64,000 nucleotides of DNA from Longimicrobiales bacterium (GTDB lineage: Bacteria > Gemmatimonadota > Gemmatimonadetes > Longimicrobiales > Gaopeijiaceae): assembly GCA_029245345.1 (NCBI GenBank), contig JAQWPM010000014.1, forward strand, positions 55,460 through 119,459. Reading direction: 5' to 3'. A program made the position numbers and the translations under genes. The notes under the pieces were generated by a model. The model ran no database searches, was not told the origin of the DNA, and saw only the letters and a program-made list of their open reading frames with translations. Within the stretch, counting starts at the first letter, position 1, and each line of letters begins with the position of its first letter. Positions 1 through 8,781 of this stretch are shown here, one piece after another.

Positions 1-716
1 ACAGGGATACCAGCCTCACGCCCGATTCGGATCGTCTCTTTCACGGACTCGAGGACGTTGACGTCCTCGTTGCGCAGGTGGGAGATGTACATGCCACCCG
101 CGGCAGCAGCGACCTTCGCGAGTTCAATGACCTCTGATGTCTCCGCAAAGCTACCGGGCAAATAGAAGAGCCCGGTGGAAAGCCCAAAGGCGCCGTCCTC
201 CATGCCCGTGGCGACGTATGCACGCATCCGATCCAGTTCGCCTGGAGTCGCAGCTCTGTCTTCGTTCCCGATTACCTCGGACCTAATCGAGCCATGGCCT
301 ACGAACATCCCAAAGTTCGGGGCTACAGGCCCTCCCGCACTCAGCGAATCGTAGAAGCCGCCCAGCTCGAGCGGTGAGTTTCCGTCGTTCCCCTCCATAA
401 GGGTCGTCACACCTTGGCGGACGAAGTTGTCCGCATCGCGCTCTTCCCGGATCAACCCAATCGAATGCGTATGGATGTCGATGAAGCCGGGGGCGACGTA
501 GTGCCCGGTGACGTCGATGCGGTCCGTCGCGGAACGCCCAGAGAGATCCCCGACTTCTACGATGACCTGGTCGAGCACGGCGACGTCGGCCGTGAAAGCA
601 GGCGCCCCGGTGCCGTCCACCACCATACCGCCCTCGAGTACGAGGTCGAATTCGGGCTGGCCGCACGCGGTAATCAGGAAGGCTGTCAGAACACTTGATA
701 TCGATCGAATAGTCAT
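1..716 (-). CDS. N-acyl-D-amino-acid deacylase family amidohydrolase, lipoprotein (partial, 3' end beyond window)
   Basis: Reading the minus strand from ATG at 716 gives at least 238 codons that run off the left edge. The protein starts with a lipoprotein signal ending in the lipobox-like LITAC, then the amidohydrolase opening (LEGGMVVDGTGAPAF), the metal-binding stretch APGFIDIHTHS (HxH) and the family segments DGAFGLSTGLFYLPGS and YISHLRNED, all typical of D-aminoacylases, which release D-amino acids from N-acyl-D-amino acids. The usual bridging metal-ligand cysteine after GVTT is replaced: the segment reads GVTTLMEGNDGNS, with Asp. The C-terminal half is not visible. It is divergent from the small gene at 790. 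Substrate is inferred from family only. Confidence 0.85.
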   Translation of the reverse strand, partial: MTIRSISSVLTAFLITACGQPEFDLVLEGGMVVDGTGAPAFTADVAVLDQVIVEVGDLSGRSATDRIDVTGHYVAPGFIDIHTHSIGLIREERDADNFVRQGVTTLMEGNDGNSPLELGGFYDSLSAGGPVAPNFGMFVGHGSIRSEVIGNEDRAATPGELDRMRAYVATGMEDGAFGLSTGLFYLPGSFAETSEVIELAKVAAAAGGMYISHLRNEDVNVLESVKETIRIGREAGIP

Positions 717-789
717 GGCCCCGAACATACAGGGGGAACCCAAGGAATGCCTGTGGGCGTTACTCTTCGACCCATACGACCAAGGAGGA

Positions 790-1170
790 ATGAGCGTGCA
801 ACCGAAGGCACTTTGGGGCGTGTACAACGCAAACGGCGGCATCGCCGGCGAGCTGGCCTATGTGTTCGGGAAGATCCGGGGGACCATGCACTGCGCTCTG
901 TGTGATATCACACACGCAACTGTGTCCAAAAAGGACGAGTGGAAGACACTCGAAGATGAGTGCACACTCCCACTCCACCTGGTGCACTTGAACGAGCAGC
1001 CTCCGGAGCTGGAAGCCGTGACGCGAGGAGCCACACCCTGCATTGTCGCCGAGTCAAACGATGGCTGGTCCATCCTCATCAACGCAGAAGAGCTCGAGGC
1101 ATGCGCGAAGTCCGTCGACTGGTTTCGCGAGAAGTTGGACCTGTCTCTAGCGGCGCTGGCAGAGCGTTAG
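790..1170 (+). CDS. Conserved hypothetical protein, CALCDITH motif (126 aa)
   Basis: A cytoplasmic-looking protein of 126 residues with no signal peptide. It opens MSVQPKALWGVYNANGG and has a conserved-looking CALCDITH motif near residue 35, which I recall from small uncharacterised bacterial proteins, and a C-terminal stretch ending in an amphipathic helix. The ATG at 790 follows AGGAGG at 783, which is unusually close (one base between), so the in-frame ATG at 715 is a fallback; that longer version overlaps the start of the divergent deacylase gene. The function is unknown; the Cys-x-x-Cys-Asp pattern could bind a metal, but that is a guess. Confidence 0.65.
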   Translation: MSVQPKALWGVYNANGGIAGELAYVFGKIRGTMHCALCDITHATVSKKDEWKTLEDECTLPLHLVHLNEQPPELEAVTRGATPCIVAESNDGWSILINAEELEACAKSVDWFREKLDLSLAALAER

Positions 1171-1692
1171 ACGCTCAGCCCGCTCCTCACAGTCGACAAG
1201 TGCTCGTCCGTCAGCCCATCCATTTCGAAGACCGACACCCCTAAAGCCCCCGCCTCACGAGCAATGGCAACGGCCTCATCCAGTTGCACAGGCGTTAGGT
1301 CGGGCAGGTAGAGCCCCGCATTCAGAAGCGTGCCTGCCAAGGCGGTCACCCCCTCGCGAACTCCGTCACCAATCCACGGGCTCTCGTTCCTTCCTGTAGC
1401 CATCGTCCGCCTCGATCAACGGCCACTCAACGCGGGAGAAATTCACCCGCCGGCTGTCACCCGCTCGGGGAGGGACCGCCCGCGCTTGTCCTGGTACCGC
1501 CACCGGGCCGGGCGCCCCGGACCAAGCATCATCGAGCCTGCCGTCGATCTGAATTGTGCCCGCCGCCCTCGGCGCATCATACGACCAAACGGCATGGGCC
1601 TCGCCGGAGACGGGCGAGAGGATCAGCCCCACCAAAGCAACCGACAGGCCACCATGGACGTGCGCTGAAAGAGAACGAAATGTGGGCTTCAT
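1167..1692 (-). pseudogene. Remnant of exported glycoside-hydrolase-like protein with CBM9-like start
   Basis: From ATG at 1692 the minus strand encodes a signal peptide and then a segment containing GTIQIDGRLDDAWSGAPGP, which resembles the start of carbohydrate-binding family 9 domains. The frame then decays and ends at 1366. In a second frame, 1403-1167 encodes the tail REGVTALAGTLLNAGL... with GALGVSVFEMDGL, which resembles the C-terminal end of GH10-like lipoproteins. The simplest reading is one long exported gene that lost its middle by deletion, leaving its two ends a few hundred bases apart and out of frame. Family calls are by eye; the decayed state is better supported than the identity. 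Confidence 0.5.
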
Positions 1693-1838
1693 CAAGGGAA
1701 CATCGGAGTCGGACTGCAAACCGGATCGAGCACTGCGAGCAGGCCCCTGATTGACGTTATTGCCCGTGCATCCCAACCTGACTCCGTCGCAGCCACTCGA
1801 AATGGGCGACGCCAGATTCACCTTGAAAGAAAACGACC

Positions 1839-3074
1839 TTGTCCGACACACCGCATACCGAGATTCGGCGCCGTGACTTCCTCCGGTGGCTCGCCGCTAG
1901 TCCGCTGCTTCCTTACCTGGGTGGCTGCGATGCCTTCGGCACACCAGACACCATCGCGCAGCAGGGCAGGAGCCGAACGCTCGACGATCTTGTCATGGAA
2001 GCGCAGAAGGCACTCGACGTCTTTGACATGGAGAAAGTCGCCGAAGCTGTGATGCCTCCCGCACATTTCGGATACATCCAGACCGGCGTGGACGGTGAAG
2101 AGACCCAACGCAACAACCGAGCGGGCTTCGAGGATCTGTACGTGCGTGCGAGACGGCTCATTGATGTCAGCAAGATCGATACGAGCGTGAACCTGTTCGG
2201 ACGTGAGTGGCGCTCGCCAATCGTGATTGCTCCGGCCGGGAGCCACCGCGCCTTCCACGAGGATGCGGAATCGGGAACCGCACGAGCGGCGCGAGCCAGG
2301 GGCCATCTCCAAGTCCTCTCCTCCGTGAGTTCCACCGCAGTTGAAGAAGTGAACGAAGCACGGGGTGAACCCGTCTGGTACCAGCTCTACGCGACGTCCA
2401 ATTGGAGCGTGACTCAGGACGTTGTAGCGAGGGTCCGTGAAGCGGGGTGCCCCACCATCGTACTCACGGTCGACTTACCCTCGGATAGCAATCGCCTGAC
2501 TCAGGAACGATGGGCACGCATCGATGACCGGAACTGTGCCGGCTGTCACACAGAAGGAGGCCAAGCACCCCCAGTGAAGCCGATGTACCAAGGCACGTCC
2601 TCCCCACCCAGCGATTTGCGCACCCCCGCCATGACATGGGATTTCATTGGCCGGCTCCGGGAGATCACGGACCAACGCATCATCGTGAAAGGCCTGGTCA
2701 CACACGAAGACGCCACGCTCGCCGTAGAACACGGCGTGGACGCCGTATGGGTCTCGAACCACGGGGGCAGATCCGAGGGTAGCGGCCGCGCGACGATCAA
2801 CGCACTTCCCGAAATGGCGGAGGCCGTGGATGGCCGAGTACCCATCATCATGGACGGTGGAGTGAGACGCGGGACGGACGTGTTCAAGGCCCTCGCTCGA
2901 GGGGCGACCGCAGTGGCAGTTGGGCGCCCCTATTTGTGGGGCCTGGGGGCCTTCGGGCAGGCCGGCGTCGAACGTGTCCTAGAGATTCTCCAGAACGAAC
3001 TCGAGGTCACCATGGGACTGGCTGGTACCGCGTCGATCGCAGATATCGGCCCTGCTTCCGTCGGAAAAGAGTAG
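1839..3074 (+). CDS. Tat-exported FMN-dependent alpha-hydroxy-acid oxidase/dehydrogenase with CxxCH motif
   Basis: The 411-residue protein belongs to the FMN alpha-hydroxy-acid oxidase family (lactate/glycolate oxidase type), which oxidises 2-hydroxy acids to 2-oxo acids. Visible signatures are the FMN/substrate site VWVSNHGGR (catalytic His about residue 308) and the phosphate-binding IIMDGGVRRGTDVFKALARGA followed by AVAVGRPYLWGL. The N-terminus has a twin-arginine signal (RRRDFLRW) and a lipobox-like LGGC at Cys30, so it is probably a periplasmic lipoprotein. Residues 233-237 read CAGCH, a c-type haem attachment motif, in the loop that forms the active-site lid in relatives. The start is TTG at 1839; no ATG fits before the signal. 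It stands alone. Confidence 0.88.
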   Translation: MSDTPHTEIRRRDFLRWLAASPLLPYLGGCDAFGTPDTIAQQGRSRTLDDLVMEAQKALDVFDMEKVAEAVMPPAHFGYIQTGVDGEETQRNNRAGFEDLYVRARRLIDVSKIDTSVNLFGREWRSPIVIAPAGSHRAFHEDAESGTARAARARGHLQVLSSVSSTAVEEVNEARGEPVWYQLYATSNWSVTQDVVARVREAGCPTIVLTVDLPSDSNRLTQERWARIDDRNCAGCHTEGGQAPPVKPMYQGTSSPPSDLRTPAMTWDFIGRLREITDQRIIVKGLVTHEDATLAVEHGVDAVWVSNHGGRSEGSGRATINALPEMAEAVDGRVPIIMDGGVRRGTDVFKALARGATAVAVGRPYLWGLGAFGQAGVERVLEILQNELEVTMGLAGTASIADIGPASVGKE

Positions 3075-3084
3075 GCGGTTTCGT

Positions 3085-3324
3085 ATGCGAGCCGCCCCGA
3101 TCATCATTCGGCTTCCCGCCTTCTTCGCGGGATGCATGCTCATCTCCATTGCCGCATGGGTGGGCCACCAGGCCTCCGGTCGACGCGCAGGTCTCATCGC
3201 AGCGATGATCGTCGAGACCTCCCCGGTCCTTATCGAGTATTCGACGAACGCGCGCGGTTACAGGCTTAGAGGCCCTTACTGCCAACCGTTTCGTGGCAGC
3301 TTCTACGTTGCGCGTCTTCTTTGA
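3085..3324 (+). pseudogene. GT39-type glycosyltransferase fragment (N-terminal part)
   Basis: The 79-residue frame contains RLPAFFAGCMLISIAAWVG, then SGRRAGLIAAMIVETSP and VLIEYSTNARGY. This is the pattern of the early transmembrane region of GT39/ArnT-like polyprenyl-phosphate glycosyltransferases, which begin earlier with a catalytic Asp-containing loop that is absent here. After ARGYRL the similarity stops and the frame ends. The downstream gene begins with what looks like the C-terminal periplasmic domain of the same family, so the middle of a GT39 gene appears to have been deleted. Confidence 0.6.
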
Positions 3325-4358
3325 AGCGACTCCTGCCGAGTTCTGTCACTGGAGGCTTCATCAGACTTTGGGCCGTACTGATGACCGTTCACATCGTCTT
3401 GGCTTCACCCGTGCGCGCATCGCTCGAAACAGGAGGATTTCCTGAGGGCGAAGAGATCGCGATCCAAATGATGGAGTACTTCCGCCCCGGCGACCTCGTC
3501 GCGAGCGACTTCGTCAGTGCCGAGCCATTGGACTACTACGTGGAGCGATATCTCCGGCCGCGCGAGGCTCAGGCACAAGGAGCGCCCACGATTCAGCGTA
3601 CTTGGGTCGTTCTCAACAACCGCGAAGAAATGCGCGCACAACGGGTGCAGAATCGCACGACACAGATGGGAGCCCCACCGCTTTCGGAGAGCACACCGGT
3701 CTTTACCGTGGAAGAGGCGGATGTTTTCCTTTTCGGGCGGTCAGCAGCGAGCGCCGATCCCCGCCTTCTGGAAGCGATCGACTGGTACACCGGGGTCGCA
3801 GGTCACGTCGACGATACCCGGGCGCAAGAGTTACTCCTGGAGGTCCTTGAGGATACCGACTCTGCACTCGCTCGGATGTGGCTCGCCCGTTGTTATTCTC
3901 GCGGACGCATGGGCTTCGACAGGGACGAAGACCTCGCCCGCTCGCTGGCCGCGGGAGTGATCCAGGAGATCCGAGAACTGGCCGAGACCGAAGAACCCGA
4001 AGCGATCTTCCTAATGGGTACAGCCTACGACGAAGGCCTCGGAGTCGAGGCCGACCCAGCAACCGCAGTCGAGTGGTTTACCGTAGCGTCGGAGACCGGA
4101 CATGTGCTGGCCGCGCACAACATCGGGAACGCGTACCGAGTCGGGCGCGGCGTGCCACTCGACCCGGAGGCCGCCGTCTTTTGGTGGACGCTCGCCGCCG
4201 ACCAGGGCGACGCGATCACACAACTCCGCCTGGGTGAAGCCTACGAAGTAGGGAACGGCGTAGAGACCAACCTCGAGCAGGCGGTGGCCTGGTACCGGCA
4301 ATCTGCCGAGCGTGGTAACGCAGATGCCCGAGCCGCACTCGAACGACTGGGCGGCTGA
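3321..4358 (+). CDS. Sel1-repeat protein fused to a GT39-like C-terminal remnant
   Basis: The 345-residue frame starts at TTG 3321; ATG 3381 (MTVHIVLASPVRA, possibly acting as a signal peptide or a former last membrane helix) is the alternative. Residues about 38-145 (EEIAIQMMEYFRPGDLVASDF, then AEPLDYYVERY and RTWVVLNN) look like the soluble C-terminal domain of a GT39 glycosyltransferase. Residues about 175-345 are at least three Sel1/TPR-like repeats (GTAYDEGLGVEADPATAVEW, GNAYRVGRGVPLDPEAAVFW, GEAYEVGNGVETNLEQAVAW). Sel1 repeats mediate protein contacts. Either the ancestor was a GT39-Sel1 fusion that lost its membrane core, or the deletion made a new fusion. Whether it is still expressed is unknown. 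Confidence 0.65.
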   Translation: MKRLLPSSVTGGFIRLWAVLMTVHIVLASPVRASLETGGFPEGEEIAIQMMEYFRPGDLVASDFVSAEPLDYYVERYLRPREAQAQGAPTIQRTWVVLNNREEMRAQRVQNRTTQMGAPPLSESTPVFTVEEADVFLFGRSAASADPRLLEAIDWYTGVAGHVDDTRAQELLLEVLEDTDSALARMWLARCYSRGRMGFDRDEDLARSLAAGVIQEIRELAETEEPEAIFLMGTAYDEGLGVEADPATAVEWFTVASETGHVLAAHNIGNAYRVGRGVPLDPEAAVFWWTLAADQGDAITQLRLGEAYEVGNGVETNLEQAVAWYRQSAERGNADARAALERLGG

Positions 4359-4854
4359 GTCGCCCCATCTGGGCAGGAATGCCGACGACATCGAAGAAGC
4401 GTCCGGGCGCTTTCTAGGCTTCCGACATAACTCGTAGCAAGCGTCTCAACGCTGGACAGTGGCTTCCTCGTAGTCCACAAAACCCACCCACGAGAAGTTC
4501 ATGTGAGCGTGCCAGTTCGGGTTCGATCAGGGCAGTTAGAGCGTCAGCCCGAATCCGAACCAAAGGAGGGCAGGTAGTCCTGCTGCCCACGTGACTGCAT
4601 GGTGATCACTAGTGTGAGACTCCCCGCCAATTCTTGGTTCCCGGTCAACCAACTCACGAAGCCGTCGGCGTCGAACTCGCCGAGATCGACGTCACAGGTG
4701 GGGGGCCCTCGGTCACAGGCATCACGAATCGTCAGTTGAGTGTCTGGATCGATCCGCTAAGGCGTCACTTGATACGCTGCCACAACCGTCGACACGACGT
4801 CCAAGTCCACTGCGGCACCCCGGGCGACGAGAGGTAAACCGTCACCCGCTGCCG
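4359..4854. other. Gene-poor gap with decayed minus-strand reading frame
   Basis: No intact gene was found. On the minus strand a frame runs from inside the end of the M20 gene (about 4900) to TGA at 4546-4544, interrupted by one in-frame TAG at 4759-4757. Before the stop it reads LPLVARGAAVDLDVVSTVVA and after it DPDTQLTIRDACD, CDVDLGEFDADGFVSWLTGN. The composition is protein-like, so this could be the tail of a decayed gene, but I recognise no family. Confidence 0.3.
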
Positions 4855-6492
4855 TCAGCCACCCTGTCCCTGCTCGCTCACTGACCCAATGCGGCACCGC
4901 CCATCAGGCTGCCGAAACGTCGGATACGACACCCCCAGCTGCTCCAGGTACGAGTCATGCTCGTCCGGGTTGAAGTAGTACTTGCTCATTTCCTCACGAA
5001 ATTCAGCCATGATGCCCTCGTTCATTTCGGTGGCGGGCATGTCCGTTGGGCTGATGAACGGCGTGTACGTCATATCCGCCGTTTGCACATCGTCGAAGTA
5101 CTCCCACGCAGCCTCCACCAGCTCCGGCCGGACCATGAAGTCCAAGAGTGTCATCGCCTGAGCCATCGCGCCCTGCGTCGCACCCTTGTGGGCAATCGGC
5201 GTTGCCATCGCGATCGCGTTGGCCCAGTTGTGGCCCGGCAGGTTCGGGATATTAGACGGGAACGATAGCGTGGCGGTTGGCACGTTCCACGAGATGTCCC
5301 CGATATCGTCTGCGTAGCCGGCAGTCCGCTGAGCCTCGGTAGGAGCGGGCCTCAAGATGCTGAGCTCGGTCGACAAGCCGGACTCACGACCACCTACTTC
5401 GCCCTGCGTGGCACGTGCGAACTGCTGGTCGGCCTCAGTCCACTCCGGAAGGCCGACGTTCTGGATGTTCGAGTACATCGTCTCGGCGATGATCTTGTTG
5501 AAGTGACCAGGCCAAGCCGAGCCGATGATCCGCGTCTCCTCCAGCCTCGTGCCCGACATCATGGCGGCACCCTGTGCGATCGAATCGCCCACGGCGAAGA
5601 GGTCACGGATCTGGGGGTAGTTCTTCTCGCGGAAGTAGAACCAGACGGACGCCTTCGATGGCACGACATTCGGCTGGTCACCGCCGTCGTAGATGATCGA
5701 GTGTGACCTGGCCTGCGTGCGGATGTGCTCCCGACGGAAATTCCAGCCTACTTCCATGAGGTTTGCCGCGTCCGCAGCGCTACGACCGAGCCACGGAGAC
5801 CCACCCGCGTGAGCGGCGAAACCATCGAAGGTGAACATCGCGGACACCAGCCCCGTGCCCGGGGTGTTCCCCCAGCCCGTGCCGAGGTTGCTCCCCACGT
5901 GGGCGTAGAGAACGATGTCGACGTCCTCGAGCATGCCCTGGCGGACATAGTACGCCTTGGTGGCAACGAGCTCTTCAGCGACTCCGGGCCAGATTTGGAT
6001 CGTACCGGGAAGTCCCTCGGCCTCCATCAGATCCTTCACAGCTAGTGCTGCCGTGATCTGAACGGCCATACCAGAGTTGTGCCCCTCCCCGTGCCCTGGG
6101 GCTCCATCAACGAGAGGGAGGTGACATGCGACGCCCGGCGTTTGCGATGCCTTGGGAATGTTATCGATGTCGGTTCCGAGCGAGATCTTGGGACTGCCTG
6201 ACCCCCAGGTGGCGACCCAGGCCGTCGGGATGCCCGCGTAGTTCTCTTCGACCGTGAAGCCTTCGTCCCTCAGCACTTGCACAAGATATCGTGACGTCTC
6301 GAACTCCTGGAAGCCGAGTTCTCCGTAGCTGAAGATCTGGTCCACCACATTCGCGGTGAACTGACGCCTACCTTCGATCGTCTCGACGAGCTGACTCTTC
6401 CAACCCTCGAGTTGAGCGGGCTGTGCAGAAACGGGCTGCGCGACGCCGATGACCAGGGTAGCGCACAGAAGGATCGATGCGAGGAATCGCAT
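4855..6492 (-). CDS. M20-family metallo-amidohydrolase (AbgB-like), exported
   Basis: The 545-residue protein has a Sec signal (MRFLASILLCATLVIGVAQP, cleaved after VSA) and the M20 peptidase/amidase fold. HGEGHNSG (about residues 134-141) and PGVAEE (Glu173/174) are the metal-binding and catalytic segments seen in aminobenzoyl-glutamate hydrolase subunit B-like enzymes, which hydrolyse amide bonds of N-acylated amino acids or peptides. The ATG at 6492 is preceded by GGAGAG with good spacing, which is why it is preferred over the upstream in-frame codons. It follows the Ig-like protein genes on the same strand, about 90 bases away. A second family member lies at 46216-47658. The substrate is unknown. 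Confidence 0.88.
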   Translation of the reverse strand: MRFLASILLCATLVIGVAQPVSAQPAQLEGWKSQLVETIEGRRQFTANVVDQIFSYGELGFQEFETSRYLVQVLRDEGFTVEENYAGIPTAWVATWGSGSPKISLGTDIDNIPKASQTPGVACHLPLVDGAPGHGEGHNSGMAVQITAALAVKDLMEAEGLPGTIQIWPGVAEELVATKAYYVRQGMLEDVDIVLYAHVGSNLGTGWGNTPGTGLVSAMFTFDGFAAHAGGSPWLGRSAADAANLMEVGWNFRREHIRTQARSHSIIYDGGDQPNVVPSKASVWFYFREKNYPQIRDLFAVGDSIAQGAAMMSGTRLEETRIIGSAWPGHFNKIIAETMYSNIQNVGLPEWTEADQQFARATQGEVGGRESGLSTELSILRPAPTEAQRTAGYADDIGDISWNVPTATLSFPSNIPNLPGHNWANAIAMATPIAHKGATQGAMAQAMTLLDFMVRPELVEAAWEYFDDVQTADMTYTPFISPTDMPATEMNEGIMAEFREEMSKYYFNPDEHDSYLEQLGVSYPTFRQPDGRCRIGSVSEQGQGG

Positions 6493-6581
6493 GAGGAACT
6501 CTCCGATGGGGTTGTGACCTACGCCCAACATGCGGCGTGACTCCTGACGCGGCGAGCCCACTACGTCATGGAGTCGCTCAG

Positions 6582-7712
6582 CTACGTAGACCGTCGCAAA
6601 CGGTCAGGCGGCGGTTTCGGCACCATGTTTCCGAACGCATCGAGGACCCGGACCACCATGGGTTCCACCAGCGTCGCCGTGGCATAACTCTGCTGCCCAC
6701 CGCCAGAGACCTCTTTGAGGCTGGCCGGAGCACCCGGCTGGGCGACTGCCGCCACCGCAGCGGTGGCCGAGCCGGCCGCTGCCTCCAAGGCCTGTGATCC
6801 GGCCGCCGTGCCGAGGGTCCATGTCACGGCGACTCGGCCTTGATCGTCTGCGGCGCCGGCCAGGGGATCAGCCGAACCATCCCCAGAAAAATCGACCGCT
6901 GCTCCGATAGCCGGATTCGCAAAAGCGTCTCGCACTTCGAAAACGATCGACTCCGCGAGAGCCTCCCCGACGACGCCGCTCTGTGCATCTCCCGACATCA
7001 CCACCAACGACGCAGGTGGGCCCGGTATTCCCGTGGCCGTCACTTGAACGGCCGTCAGATTGAGCGCGGAAGCCGACATCGCCTGACTCCCGAGCGTCCC
7101 TCCTAGTGACCATGACGTTTCCGCTTCACCTCCGGCATCCGAGATAACGAGCAGGTGAGCCAACAGTCCCGAGTCTGTGGAGAAGTGAACCCCCACGTCC
7201 GGCACGTGGTTTCCGAACCGATCCTGAACGGCAATGACGATCGGAGCGCTCAAAGGAAGGCCCACCTGCCCCGTCTGACCATTTCCAGATGCTACCCTGA
7301 CTTCGCTCGGAGCCCCCGGCGTGGCAGTCGCTTCGACCGTCACAGATTTGGCACCAGCGGATACACGAACTGACTGGATACCCGCGGCTGTCCCCAGCGT
7401 CCATTGAATCGTGATCGTCCCCATTGCTCCTGTGCTGACGGAGGTCGGGGTGATCGTGCCCGAGCCCTGAGCCGGAACAAGCGTTACTGGGAATCCCTGA
7501 ATGGGCCGGCCGACTTCGTCCTCGACTTCCACAGTGAATGAGAGCGTGGTGGCGACCTCAGCGGTCAGGAACGCCTCGAGCAACTGCACCACACCGACCG
7601 GCGGAGGCCCGAAAATCCCACACGCAGCGAACACGGACACCGCAACAACGAGTAGCGCACGCGCGCGCGGGCCAGCAGATGTCCGGGGAATCAACACACT
7701 ACCGACTGGCAC
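6582..7712 (-). CDS. Lipoprotein with bacterial Ig-like (Big) repeats, C-terminally cut
   Basis: After a lipoprotein signal ending VSVFAAC, three tandem Ig-like repeats follow, each with a linker like PGAPSEVRVASGNGQTGQVG and a core like VQDRFGNHVPDVGVHFS and TWTLGTAAGSQ. A fourth repeat begins (VRVLDAFGNMVP) but the frame then reads a few unrelated residues and stops, so the gene has lost its end by frameshift or deletion. Such repeats form beta-sandwich surface or periplasmic domains. The start overlaps the end of the upstream lipoprotein gene by 14 bases, indicating an operon. Function unknown; adhesion or extracellular matrix roles are only family-level guesses. Confidence 0.75.
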   Translation of the reverse strand: MPVGSVLIPRTSAGPRARALLVVAVSVFAACGIFGPPPVGVVQLLEAFLTAEVATTLSFTVEVEDEVGRPIQGFPVTLVPAQGSGTITPTSVSTGAMGTITIQWTLGTAAGIQSVRVSAGAKSVTVEATATPGAPSEVRVASGNGQTGQVGLPLSAPIVIAVQDRFGNHVPDVGVHFSTDSGLLAHLLVISDAGGEAETSWSLGGTLGSQAMSASALNLTAVQVTATGIPGPPASLVVMSGDAQSGVVGEALAESIVFEVRDAFANPAIGAAVDFSGDGSADPLAGAADDQGRVAVTWTLGTAAGSQALEAAAGSATAAVAAVAQPGAPASLKEVSGGGQQSYATATLVEPMVVRVLDAFGNMVPKPPPDRLRRST

Positions 7713-8166
7713 TCCAGGTTCCTGAAACCGTCACGTCGCCAACATCGAACGGATCGAGGAACGCGTTGCCTTGAAACGTACCATCGAAGCGACCGCTCCT
7801 TGGAAGACCACTGAGGCTCAGCGAATAGCCACCGCCCTTGAGTGAAAACACCGCAGAATTAGAGCGTGTTCTCCCTGACAGGATCTGGTCTACGATTTGG
7901 CCCTCTGGCCAGTCGGTACCGGTTTGAGAGCAGGCCTGGGTGCCGCCTGTAGCCCCACCTGAAAGCACGGTTCCGTTTTGCACCACTGTGAGGCTGATGT
8001 CGGTGATCGCACAGAAAACGTCTTCAGCGGGATAGGAGAAGTCGAGCCGAAGCACCCATGTACCGCTGAAATCGACCACTCCCTCTTCCCCCACAGGTCC
8101 GGAATCCCCGCACGACGCCACGATAAAGCAGAGGGCGAGGGCCAGCGGCCGAAGTCGGTGAGCCAT
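7699..8166 (-). CDS. Hypothetical lipoprotein (155 aa)
   Basis: The protein starts with a clear lipoprotein signal (LALALCFIVASC) and continues with a beta-rich domain: FSGTWVLRLDFSYP, LTVVQNGTVLSGG, GTFQGN and a closing VTVSGTWSASR. The pattern of short strands with a repeated SGTW motif suggests a small lipocalin-like or beta-barrel lipoprotein, like many short Gemmatimonadota lipoproteins, but I recognise no named family. It is the first gene of a two-gene unit with the Ig-like protein, overlapping it by 14 bases. Confidence 0.7.
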   Translation of the reverse strand: MAHRLRPLALALCFIVASCGDSGPVGEEGVVDFSGTWVLRLDFSYPAEDVFCAITDISLTVVQNGTVLSGGATGGTQACSQTGTDWPEGQIVDQILSGRTRSNSAVFSLKGGGYSLSLSGLPRSGRFDGTFQGNAFLDPFDVGDVTVSGTWSASR

Positions 8167-8312
8167 TCATTTATCCAGTGTAGAGGCACCGAGATGCACC
8201 CGGCAACTGATGCCGAGCGGGTAGTGTACGCAACTACAATAACGAACGGATTTCGCTTCAGATCCCAGGCCATTCCGCTGACGAGCACCTCTCGGCTCGG
8301 GGTACGTCCTGA

Positions 8313-8654
8313 CTACCCGATTTCGGCCAAGATGGTGGGCGCGTTTACTCGCCAGCTGTCATCCAGAACATAGTTGTCGAGAAAGCGAATGAGGTACTCA
8401 CCGGACAACCCAGCTTCACCACGCTCGTAGATCGCGGCCCCCGCATGGTAGAGCTCCATATAGTGGTTGGGCCAGAACTCGACCACCCGCTCCGCGAGAG
8501 GGCCATCCGCCATTTCATCTCCGGCGTCCGCCACCGGATGCCCGGCCTCGAACACAACACCTGCACCTCTCCGCTGATCGTCCGAAGTCAGCGCCATGGG
8601 TGACGATCTCGCCTCGTCGATGCGGCCGGCCAGCGCGTAGTATTCCGCCTCAAA
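8313..8654 (-). pseudogene. C-terminal remnant of a TPR-like protein
   Basis: The minus-strand frame begins immediately after an in-frame TAG (8657-8655) and reads FEAEYYALAGRIDEA, a typical TPR helix pair, then AERVVEFWPNHYMELYHAG and SGEYLIRFLDNYVLDDSWR to the stop at 8313. Only a shorter piece from ATG 8597 could be translated, and that start lies inside the domain. A larger TPR-containing gene has apparently lost its N-terminal part. Confidence 0.45.
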
Positions 8655-8781
8655 CTACAGACGCCGCACATGGCCCCAAATTGCACACTCCGCGCTACAT
8701 CACGTGGCAACGCCCATGCCAGGCCACGATTCATTATTCTTTCCGACAACTTTTCATCTGCACCTCGGAGTTCACCCGCTG

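Noticed and set aside
4634..4837. Plus-strand 67-residue reading frame
   Set aside because: Composition is shadow-like; the minus-strand frame of the same region reads more like protein.
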